A stretch of 5,021 bases of DNA from Fidelibacterota bacterium (GTDB lineage: Bacteria; Fidelibacterota; UBA8477; JABMPR01): assembly GCA_030595455.1 (NCBI GenBank), contig JAUVDF010000102.1:1-5021 (forward strand). Reading direction: 5' to 3'. Below, in pieces: positions 1 to 5,004 of the stretch; positions within the stretch are counted from its first letter, which is position 1; every line of letters begins with the position of its first letter. A program made the position numbers and the translations under genes. Below the pieces are notes generated by a model. The model was not told the DNA's origin. It did no database searches and saw only the letters and a program-made list of their open reading frames with translations.

Positions 1-278
1 TTCATTGGACTCCATTAGTTTACCCATTCAGTTACCCTTTCGGATGGTGTTAATGTCTGTAGTCTTTTTATGGCACGGCTGTAGTCAACCGTCATCTCAT
101 GCAGAAAATAGTTTCTAAGGCTGGTCTCTATCATAGCTGAAATACAGCAATGAATCATGACTGATTTTATCCTAATAGTTTACTTTTCTCAATGGTTGTG
201 AAAGGAATATAATGTGGAAATCGGTAGTTACAAATACTGTTTATCCCCTGCATGAGGTTCGAGCTTGATACAATAATA

Positions 279-293
279 ACAATAACTTATTGT
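279..293. promoter_or_regulatory. 15-bp palindrome, candidate operator
   Basis: ACAATAA (279-285) and TTATTGT (287-293) form a perfect 7-bp inverted repeat around a single central C. The ACAAT...ATTGT layout resembles operators bound by dimeric winged-helix repressors such as the MarR/OhrR family. That is only a resemblance, and no such regulator is encoded in the window. An extra CAATAA half-copy lies at 271-276. The right arm touches the next dyad (292-308), so the two could be competing or cooperative sites. The nearest downstream gene start is 668, so the target promoter is uncertain. Confidence 0.4.
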
Positions 294-308
294 GATATTT
301 TTGATCAC
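292..308. promoter_or_regulatory. Dyad GTGAT-N7-ATCAC, candidate operator
   Basis: GTGAT (292-296) and ATCAC (304-308) are perfect inverted arms around the 7-nt spacer ATTTTTG. The half-sites look like those of CRP/FNR regulators, but the spacing is wrong: GTGA and TCAC are 9 nt apart here, against 6 for CRP. It is therefore not called a CRP site. It overlaps the end of the palindrome at 279-293 by two bases. A similarly built dyad with an ATTTTTA spacer lies upstream of the glycosidase gene at 1996-2016. Confidence 0.35.
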
Positions 309-380
309 CTATTCAGTCTAAGCCAGATGATGCCTAGCAGTATACATATGCTATTTAACATATATTGCTATTATATAGTT

Positions 381-474
381 TTAGGATAGTTCTTCGTAAG
401 AGAATCTCAATTGAAGGAGATATGAGGCTCCTCTTAAAAATGCGAAAAAACAATAGTGTCAAATACTATCCTAA
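381..474. repeat. 10-bp perfect inverted repeat with 74-nt interior
   Basis: TTAGGATAGT (381-390) is the exact reverse complement of ACTATCCTAA (465-474). The 74 nt between them contain a purine-rich AAGGAG (414-419) with a small local hairpin, AGGAG (415-419) against CTCCT (428-432). If transcribed, the outer arms could close a long stem-loop and the inner hairpin could hide the Shine-Dalgarno-like sequence. A 10-bp match in a region this size can occur by chance, so function is unproven. Confidence 0.35.
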
Positions 475-493
475 CAACAATTTCAGGATCTAA
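422..493 (+). CDS. Possible 23-codon small ORF or leader peptide
   Basis: An ATG at 422 opens a frame of 23 codons ending in TAA at 491-493. It reads MRLLLKMRKNNSVKYYPNNN followed by FRI. The product would be basic and polar with no recognisable family. A strong Shine-Dalgarno-like AAGGAG (414-419) lies upstream, but only 2 nt separate it from the ATG, which is closer than the usual 5-9 nt. The frame sits largely inside the inverted repeat 381-390/465-474, so a translated-leader role is conceivable. It ends 174 nt before the barrel gene. A frame this short may well be chance. Confidence 0.15.
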   Translation: MRLLLKMRKNNSVKYYPNNNFRI

Positions 494-521
494 GTTTTTA
501 ATATTGGTGATATTGTTTATC

Positions 522-581
522 CCCTAATATCATGGATAAGCTCCCTTGTTTGCTAATGGTTTGTCCTCTCAAATATTAGGG
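522..581. repeat. 9-bp inverted repeat upstream of the barrel gene
   Basis: CCCTAATAT (522-530) pairs exactly with ATATTAGGG (573-581) across a 42-nt interior. The left arm overlaps the second copy of the 12-bp direct repeat (514-525). A competing, tighter pairing exists: TTATCC (517-522) with GGATAA (534-539). If a promoter lies upstream of 514, this would be a leader with two mutually exclusive folds. If the promoter is the TATAAT at 595-600, the arms are untranscribed and would be protein-binding sites instead. Confidence 0.35.
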
Positions 582-594
582 TTTTTACTAATTA

Positions 595-600
595 TATAAT
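595..600 (+). promoter_or_regulatory. Candidate -10 element TATAAT for the barrel gene
   Basis: A consensus sigma-70-type TATAAT lies 67 nt upstream of the preferred start at 668, which would give a leader of about 60 nt. No good -35 hexamer is seen at 16-18 bp spacing (the sequence there is AATATT-like) and there is no extended -10 TG, so the call rests on one element in AT-rich DNA. The ATG at 599 lies inside this hexamer, which would place that start before any transcript begun here. Confidence 0.3.
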
Positions 601-655
601 GTTGATTGCAAGCTTAGACTACCGGATAGTAGTTCAAATCATAGCTATAAGACAG

Positions 656-661
656 AAAGGG
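656..661 (+). promoter_or_regulatory. Ribosome binding site deciding the 668 start
   Basis: AAAGGG lies 6 nt before the ATG at 668. It supports that codon over the in-frame ATG at 599, which is preceded only by AT-rich sequence with no purine-rich Shine-Dalgarno. Confidence 0.6.
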
Positions 662-667
662 AAAAAC

Positions 668-1909
668 ATGAAAAAGATTACACTTTTACTACTCGTCCTG
701 CTTCTCATTGCTGGTACATCCCATGCCACTGATAAACGCGTACGGTCACTGGGCAACAATCCATATATGCTTCTCGGCGATGATGCCTCGATCCAGCTAT
801 TTCCTCAGCGGATTAACGACATGAATCTTGTCTATTTTGAAAATATTCATTTAGCTAATCCTGACTACCTCCTTGTCATTGGTGACCCAGGTAAGACCTG
901 GGGCTTCTATGGTGGGACCACCCAAAGGGATGATTATTTCAATGTCATTCGCAGCTTAGGAAAAACTGCGGCTGTACGGATGGGCTTACGTTTAGGAATT
1001 GAGAGTCAGACGGAAATTCTAGACGACAAGGAAGCAATCCCGATCACCAGCGAAGAAAAACTAAGCCAGACTAATATCATGCTAGACTTTGAATATGGGA
1101 TGGATGTGGGTGATATTGAGTTTTCTACCTACTTGACTTTTGGTAAAACCCCAGGCAATATAGGTACCCTATTAGGCTTTGTACCTGCGCCACATGGTAG
1201 TTTTACCGGTGATTATGAAAGCGGCGGAAATAGCACCTCAACCGATGGTCAGGCTGCTCGCACCAGCTTTGCTCTTCAGGCTAAAGCCAGGACAAATAAT
1301 GGACTTTTCATCTTTGATAACAGCTATGCCGTTTTTGGTCTCAGTTACCAAGGTGGCGCCAGTGAATTTACCGATGCAACCAATACCAAGATTGAAGATG
1401 ATTCTGACTCCTACTTTTTTATAAGTTCAGAGTACCATATGTTCAACAATCAAAATCTGGCTGACAACAAGGTTTTCCTCGTATATGGTTTAGGTGGCAC
1501 GATGTATTATAGCCAATCAACGGTTGAAAATCACCTGACGCCAGGTCAATCTGTCGATAAGTTTAGTAATTTTGTTATCGTCGCTCCCACTGTTAACCTG
1601 GGTTTAGAAACAAAACTAAAATACACAACCCTGCGCTTTGGAATGAGAAGAGCACTGCAGACACTGGGAATTTTCAGTACATCCGCAACCTATGATGCTG
1701 GTACCAATGAAAATGAGGACACTACTTCTGATTTCGTTTTTGGCGGTAATGGTTCTTATGCCTACACGGCTGGTATGGGTTTCAATTATGGGAACCTGCA
1801 ACTTGATATTCTCGTAAACAATAACTTCTGGATCATGGGCCCACAGATGGTCTTTGATGCCAGGAATGGGACTATCGGTGTTAGCGCAGATCTGCTGTAC
1901 ACCTTTTAA
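668..1909 (+). CDS. Secreted outer-membrane beta-barrel-like protein (FCB-type, function unknown)
   Basis: The 413-aa product starts at the ATG at 668. The frame is open back to an ATG at 599, but that would add 23 residues (MLIASLDYRIVV...) ahead of an obvious signal peptide. Residues 1-20 are a classic Sec signal: Lys-Lys, a Leu-rich core, then cleavage after SHA. The mature part opens with RVRSLGNNPYMLLGDDAS (24-41) and QRINDMNLVYFENIHLANPDYLLV (47-70). I recall this as an N-terminal signature of FCB outer-membrane proteins in which a conserved segment precedes the barrel. The rest alternates short amphipathic strands (for example 134-159, 199-230, 268-281, 300-328, 363-413) with polar Asn/Ser/Thr/Asp-rich loops (110-132, 175-197, 231-248, 340-356). 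The last strand ends in Phe (LLYTF), as expected for insertion by BamA. Cys is absent. No catalytic motif is visible. Barrel topology is inferred from pattern alone; a transport or structural role is possible but not shown. The gene is closed by the terminator at 1932-1964 and appears monocistronic. Confidence 0.75.
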   Translation: MKKITLLLLVLLLIAGTSHATDKRVRSLGNNPYMLLGDDASIQLFPQRINDMNLVYFENIHLANPDYLLVIGDPGKTWGFYGGTTQRDDYFNVIRSLGKTAAVRMGLRLGIESQTEILDDKEAIPITSEEKLSQTNIMLDFEYGMDVGDIEFSTYLTFGKTPGNIGTLLGFVPAPHGSFTGDYESGGNSTSTDGQAARTSFALQAKARTNNGLFIFDNSYAVFGLSYQGGASEFTDATNTKIEDDSDSYFFISSEYHMFNNQNLADNKVFLVYGLGGTMYYSQSTVENHLTPGQSVDKFSNFVIVAPTVNLGLETKLKYTTLRFGMRRALQTLGIFSTSATYDAGTNENEDTTSDFVFGGNGSYAYTAGMGFNYGNLQLDILVNNNFWIMGPQMVFDARNGTIGVSADLLYTF

Positions 1910-1931
1910 ACCGTTCTATTTACTGAGACAT

Positions 1932-1964
1932 AAAAAAAGCCACCATACGCTGGTGGCTTTTTTT
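1932..1964. terminator. Strong intrinsic terminator, symmetric (possibly bidirectional)
   Basis: A14 arms pair perfectly: A7-GCCACCA (1932-1945) with TGGTGGC-T7 (1951-1964), around the 5-nt loop TACGC. The GC-rich 7-bp core followed by seven Ts is a textbook Rho-independent terminator, starting 22 nt after the stop codon of the barrel gene. The matching A-run on the other side means it could also stop transcription on the minus strand, although no minus-strand gene is nearby to need it. Confidence 0.93.
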
Positions 1965-1984
1965 ATAGTATCGAGCTAATGTAA

Positions 1985-2013
1985 TTAATACCAGCGTTAA
2001 TAATTTTTATATT
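1985..2013 (+). promoter_or_regulatory. Candidate promoter of the glycosidase gene
   Basis: TTAATA (1985-1990, 4 of 6 to TTGACA) and TATATT (2008-2013, 5 of 6 to TATAAT) are separated by exactly 17 bp. Transcription would start near 2020, leaving a leader of about 48 nt. The stretch is AT-rich, so such matches come easily, but its place between the terminator and the gene fits. A dyad (1996-2016) covers the -10. Confidence 0.35.
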
Positions 2014-2016
2014 AAC
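1996..2016. promoter_or_regulatory. 7-7-7 dyad overlapping the -10, candidate operator
   Basis: GTTAATA (1996-2002) and TATTAAC (2010-2016) are perfect inverted arms around the 7-nt spacer ATTTTTA. The site overlaps the candidate -10 at 2008-2013, where a bound repressor would block RNA polymerase. The two-turn geometry suits a dimeric helix-turn-helix protein. The arms are almost all A and T, so the stem is too weak for an RNA terminator. The spacer nearly matches that of the dyad at 292-308. Confidence 0.4.
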
Positions 2017-2027
2017 ATCCCAAACTA

Positions 2028-2046
2028 TGAGAGGCTTTATCTCTCA
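2028..2046 (+). promoter_or_regulatory. Small leader hairpin before the glycosidase start
   Basis: TGAGAG (2028-2033) pairs with CTCTCA (2041-2046) across the 7-nt loop GCTTTAT. It lies 12 nt before the Shine-Dalgarno and would be at the 5' end of the mRNA if transcription starts near 2020. A 5'-end stem like this could stabilise the message. There is no U-tract, so it is not a terminator. Confidence 0.3.
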
Positions 2047-2057
2047 AATAAAACTCC

Positions 2058-2064
2058 AGGGGGG
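2058..2064 (+). promoter_or_regulatory. Ribosome binding site with a G6 run
   Basis: AGGGGGG lies only 3 nt before the ATG at 2068. The anti-Shine-Dalgarno can pair with several registers of the run, one G:U pair being needed. The close spacing supports ATG 2068 as the start. A six-G homopolymer next to a start codon could change length by slippage and so alter spacing, but six is short for phase variation. Confidence 0.55.
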
Positions 2065-2067
2065 TTC

Positions 2068-4533
2068 ATGCGATTCTCACTATTTATTATCCTTTCAATC
2101 TTTACGAGTCTAACCCTGCAAGCAGATTTTCTGACTAGCAGACCTGTTGGACCTGGTATTATACACCACCATGAATACCAGCAGGCCGGTCCCTGGCATA
2201 TTCAAGTCCTGGAAATTGATCTCACAGATTCACTGAATACTCTGGAAACCGTAAAGGCTTATAATCGAGTGGCCGGTAATGAGAGAACCTCCGCCATGGC
2301 CAGGCGCTCAGATTACATCGGCCATAGCGTTGTGGGAGCTATCAATGGTGACTTCTACGACGGCAGTGGCGTATCAATTGGCGCTCAGATCAGTCGAAAT
2401 ACAATGATTAAAGGACCAACAACCCGTTCTGTCTTCGCCTTAACGGAGCAAAAGATACCCCTCATAAATATTGTTAGTTTTACCGGCCATATTTCAAAGC
2501 AGGACAGTCTGACCTTTCCCATTCAGGGAGTCAATACTGAACGACTGGAGAATCAACTTATCCTTTATAACCATTACAAGGGGACAACGACTGGAACGAA
2601 CCGATGGGGAACTGAAATAAAACTACAGTATATACAAAACTCCATCGGCGTGAACGCGCCTATTCAAGCTCTGGTCGTTTCTATGGATAGCCTTTTGGAT
2701 ATCGGGCACGGAAATATGGCTATCCCAGCAACTCAAGGAGCTGTTTTATCAGGACATGGACTGGCTAGAGATTTCCTTAATAAGCACCTACTTGTAGGAG
2801 ATACACTACTTGTCAATTTAAGCCTGCCTCCCACCACTTCCCCGGTGCAGGAACTTATTGGTGGCATTCCCAGAATCATTCGTGACGGTGTTAAAAGTGT
2901 GGAATGGGAAAATGAATCCGTCAGTTCTAGTTTCGCCTATGATCGCCACCCACGTACTGCTATCGGCTATTCTGCCGACAGTACTAAGGTTTATCTTTTC
3001 ACAGTGGATGGCCGGCAAGTCGGCTACAGCGTCGGTATGTCACTGTTTGAGCTGGCAGACTATATGCTGGGATGGGATGTTTTCCAGGGCATCAATCTTG
3101 ATGGTGGTGGCTCCACCACCATGCTTGTCCGAGGTGCTGTTGCGAACAGTCCATCAGATGCTGGCGGTGAGCGTTCTGTGTCCAACGCTCTCATGGTAAT
3201 TTCCAAAGCTCTGGAGGGACCCTTGGCGTATTTAAACCTGCCATGGGAAGAGACTTATACCCTCATCGAAACTCAACTACAATTTTCCGTGACCGGCACC
3301 GATGAATATTACAATCCCCTAGCGCTGAACACGGATTCTCTAATCTGGTCCTGTGATTCACTGATCGGCTCTATTTCAGCCAGCGGACTTTTTACCGCTA
3401 CTACATCTGTAGGTGATGGTTTTGTCTGGGTGCAGCTAGGTAGCATTATCGATTCTGTTCGGGTTCATATCACCGATATTGCCTCCCTCAATCTGAAACC
3501 TGATCCGGTGATCTTGAAGGTTGGTGAAACACAGACAATGGCCGCCCAGGCTTATGATGATTTTGGTCATGCTATTCAAGTTCAACCTGAAGCTTTTACC
3601 TGGTCAGTTTCAACTGATCTGGCATCGATTTCTGCTGCCGGTGTGGTGACTGCAGAGCATGTCGGCGAAGGACTGATCCAGGCTTCCTACCATAGCGTAA
3701 GTGCTTCTATCCCTCTACGTGTCGGGATTAATTCCTTGGTCATTGTGGATGATTTTACCAACACAGATAATTTTACTATCAGTGGTTTAAGAGTCGATCT
3801 TGATGGATGTTCGCTCACAGTAGACAATAGTCAATATACCTCAGCACCGAGTTCAGGACGTCTGGATTATACCCTGACAACAGGTGGGGTCACTGTCCTC
3901 TATTTAAACTGTGATTTACCGATCTCCGGGACGCCAGAGTCAGTTTCTCTCAATGTTTTTGGTGATAATTCAGCGCACTGGCTAAGAGGAGAGTTTACGA
4001 CGTCTACCGGTGATTATATGCTTGTGAATTTTAATGAAGCCTCACCCGGAATAAACTGGGACAACTCCTGGAAGGAACTAAAAGTTCCATTGTCCGAAGC
4101 CACACCAAAATATGGATACCCCAATGCTGTTCTCAGCTTCCCTATTACCTGGACAAAAATTTACCTGGCTGAAACTGATGAAAATAAAAAAGATTCCGGC
4201 ACAATCTATTTGGATGATTTTAACCTCAATTATGTGACAACCGGTATTGGCTCTGAGCCAGGCAATAGGCCTGATATCCTCCAGCTAGTGGACAACTATC
4301 CCAATCCCTTTAATGCCAGTACTCGCTTTCTATTCAGAGTACAGGAACTAGGTATGCTAGAGCTACATATATTCAGTCTGGATGGTCGGGAAGTTGATGT
4401 TCTGAAGCATGAGGTGCAGCCCGGTAATTTTTCGATTAATTGGCAGGCACGTAATCTTCCCAGTGGGGTTTATCTATATCGAGCGACCCTGGCTCAGGAT
4501 CAGATTTCTGGAAAATGTCTGTTGTTGAAGTAG
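2068..4533 (+). CDS. Cell-surface phosphodiester glycosidase (NAGPA domain) with Ig-like repeats and T9SS sorting tail
   Basis: The 821-aa modular protein starts with a signal peptide (residues 1-19, cleavage after LQA). A phosphodiester glycosidase/NAGPA domain (about 40-378) carries the family's marker segments: AINGDFYDG (91-99), a GVN...LILYNHYKGTTTGTNRWGTEI region (154-184), GGIPRIIRDG (265-274), RHPRTAIGYS (293-302), FTVDGRQ (311-317), NLDGGGSTTM (343-352) and GGERSVSNALMV (366-377). Family members cleave sugar-1-phosphodiester bonds; the mammalian uncovering enzyme removes GlcNAc from GlcNAc-P-mannose. Two bacterial Ig-like domains follow (about 395-468 and 472-552; the second has the BIG2-type ISAAGVVTAEHVGEGLIQAS). 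Next is a jelly-roll-like, possibly sugar-binding domain (about 557-722, ending IYLDDFNLNY). The type A T9SS sorting domain (about 738-821) has NYPNPFNAS at 743-751, a GREV turn, LPSGVYLYR and a C-terminal LLLK. The protein should be secreted by T9SS and attached to or released at the cell surface. Likely targets are extracellular glycan phosphodiesters such as teichoic-acid-like or capsular polymers; the actual substrate cannot be read from sequence. The frame is intact. Confidence 0.93.
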   Translation: MRFSLFIILSIFTSLTLQADFLTSRPVGPGIIHHHEYQQAGPWHIQVLEIDLTDSLNTLETVKAYNRVAGNERTSAMARRSDYIGHSVVGAINGDFYDGSGVSIGAQISRNTMIKGPTTRSVFALTEQKIPLINIVSFTGHISKQDSLTFPIQGVNTERLENQLILYNHYKGTTTGTNRWGTEIKLQYIQNSIGVNAPIQALVVSMDSLLDIGHGNMAIPATQGAVLSGHGLARDFLNKHLLVGDTLLVNLSLPPTTSPVQELIGGIPRIIRDGVKSVEWENESVSSSFAYDRHPRTAIGYSADSTKVYLFTVDGRQVGYSVGMSLFELADYMLGWDVFQGINLDGGGSTTMLVRGAVANSPSDAGGERSVSNALMVISKALEGPLAYLNLPWEETYTLIETQLQFSVTGTDEYYNPLALNTDSLIWSCDSLIGSISASGLFTATTSVGDGFVWVQLGSIIDSVRVHITDIASLNLKPDPVILKVGETQTMAAQAYDDFGHAIQVQPEAFTWSVSTDLASISAAGVVTAEHVGEGLIQASYHSVSASIPLRVGINSLVIVDDFTNTDNFTISGLRVDLDGCSLTVDNSQYTSAPSSGRLDYTLTTGGVTVLYLNCDLPISGTPESVSLNVFGDNSAHWLRGEFTTSTGDYMLVNFNEASPGINWDNSWKELKVPLSEATPKYGYPNAVLSFPITWTKIYLAETDENKKDSGTIYLDDFNLNYVTTGIGSEPGNRPDILQLVDNYPNPFNASTRFLFRVQELGMLELHIFSLDGREVDVLKHEVQPGNFSINWQARNLPSGVYLYRATLAQDQISGKCLLLK

Positions 4534-4536
4534 CTG

Positions 4537-4992
4537 TTAGTCAGAGCTTGGAATAAAGGTCTTACTCATCTTGTAGTGAGGAATGCCCAATTCCTCAAAG
4601 ATGTCCCCCAGAATTTCATAGCCCATATTGAGGTAAAAGCCGGAAGCATTGCTGCGGGCATGTAAGATAAATACTTGAAATCCCAGATTAAGCAGGTAGG
4701 CCTCGAAAGCCATAAATAAGCGTTTCCCCACACCTTGATTCTGCAGGTCTTCAGCAACGACCATCTGCTTGATTCGCAATTCTGCAGGAGAAATAGGAAT
4801 TCCCAGAATACTGGCGATTAGATCACCCGTTTCATTGAAGGCGCCAAAATGATAGTAGCGATGCTCCTGACTCAAATCAACATGGGAGCCATCAAACAGA
4901 TCCATACCCAGTGGAACCCTGAGGAGTTGATGTCGTAATTTAAGTGATTGCTCATAGGCATCAGTCCCATGATCAACCAATCGGTACTGCAT
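4537..4992 (-). CDS. GNAT family N-acetyltransferase
   Basis: The 151-aa cytoplasmic enzyme should transfer an acetyl group from acetyl-CoA to an amine; its substrate is unknown. The GNAT core is clear: a beta-strand ELRIKQMVVA (71-80) leads into the acetyl-CoA pyrophosphate loop QNQGVGK (84-90, the Q/R-x-x-G-x-G motif), followed by helix RLFMAFEAYLLNLG. Next come strand FQVFILHAR (105-113), SGFYLNMGYEILGD (117-130) and the C-terminal signature FEELGIPHYKMSK (132-144). The N-terminal LRHQLLRVPLGMDLF (19-33) and YYHFGAFNETGDLIAS (46-61) match the ElaA/YjcF-like group, and the length is normal for single-domain GNATs. The start at 4992 is supported by GGAAGG 6 nt upstream. The frame stays open to the right edge of the window, so a longer form cannot be excluded. 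The stop codon is 3 bp from that of the convergent glycosidase gene. Confidence 0.92.
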   Translation of the reverse strand: MQYRLVDHGTDAYEQSLKLRHQLLRVPLGMDLFDGSHVDLSQEHRYYHFGAFNETGDLIASILGIPISPAELRIKQMVVAEDLQNQGVGKRLFMAFEAYLLNLGFQVFILHARSNASGFYLNMGYEILGDIFEELGIPHYKMSKTFIPSSD

Positions 4993-4998
4993 GATTAA

Positions 4999-5004
4999 CC
5001 TTCC
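4999..5004 (-). promoter_or_regulatory. Ribosome binding site of the GNAT gene
   Basis: The minus strand reads GGAAGG, then TTAATC, then ATG: a good Shine-Dalgarno at 6-nt spacing. This favours the ATG at 4992 although the reading frame is open further upstream. In another frame the same bases read ...LLEG then TAA (4997-4995), so the site could overlap the end of a preceding minus-strand gene outside the window. Confidence 0.6.

Larger units (their letters stand above)
238..525 (+). repeat. 12-bp direct repeat pair TGTTTATCCCCT
   Basis: The 12-mer TGTTTATCCCCT occurs exactly at 238-249 and 514-525, in the same orientation, with starts 276 bp apart. The flanking bases differ (GCAT after the first copy, AATA after the second). 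The second copy runs into the left arm of the 522-530/573-581 inverted repeat and can also pair through TTATCC (517-522) with GGATAA (534-539). It could be a paired protein-binding site or a remnant of a duplication. An exact 12-mer twice in about 600 bp is uncommon by chance, but AT bias weakens that argument. Confidence 0.5.
1..667. other. AT-rich intergenic region with many dyads, no convincing gene
   Basis: No frame on either strand holds a recognisable protein. The longest edge-touching frame is 2-118 on the plus strand (38 codons), described in the findings. The stretch is visibly richer in A and T than the flanking genes. It contains several short perfect repeats, listed separately: direct repeats at 238-249 and 514-525, palindromes at 279-308, and inverted repeats at 381-390/465-474 and 522-530/573-581. 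It most likely serves as the upstream control region of the barrel gene at 668, and possibly of a divergent gene beyond the left edge. I see no tRNA, rRNA or CRISPR repeat in it. An unannotated small RNA cannot be excluded. Confidence 0.7.

Noticed and set aside
1..27. Start of a divergent minus-strand gene (ATG at 27-25, reading MGKLMESNE, with AAAGGG upstream)
   Set aside because: Only nine codons fit before the edge and there is no protein signal to test. It is possible, since the long intergenic region would suit divergent genes, but unsupported.
291..308. CRP or FNR binding site
   Set aside because: The half-sites look similar, but GTGA and TCAC are 9 nt apart instead of 6 and the FNR TTGAT-N4-ATCAA pattern is absent. 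It is kept only as an unassigned dyad.
335..353. TAGCA/TGCTA inverted repeat with 9-nt spacer
   Set aside because: Five-base arms in AT-rich DNA are expected by chance, and the interior does not continue the symmetry.
1179..1424. 81-aa plus-strand frame inside the barrel gene
   Set aside because: It is an overlapping frame inside a gene with a clear protein signature, with no Shine-Dalgarno and no family resemblance.
1616..1801. 61-aa minus-strand frame opposite the barrel gene
   Set aside because: It lies wholly antisense to the coding barrel gene, has no ribosome site, and its Cys-rich composition follows from the codons of the other strand.
2818..3199. Frames on both strands within the glycosidase gene (2818-3018 minus, 2858-3199 plus)
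   Set aside because: Both overlap the conserved catalytic motifs of the real gene and read as low-information shadows.
4566..4757. 63-aa minus-strand frame inside the GNAT gene
   Set aside because: It is a shifted frame over the acetyl-CoA motif region of the real gene, with no independent support.
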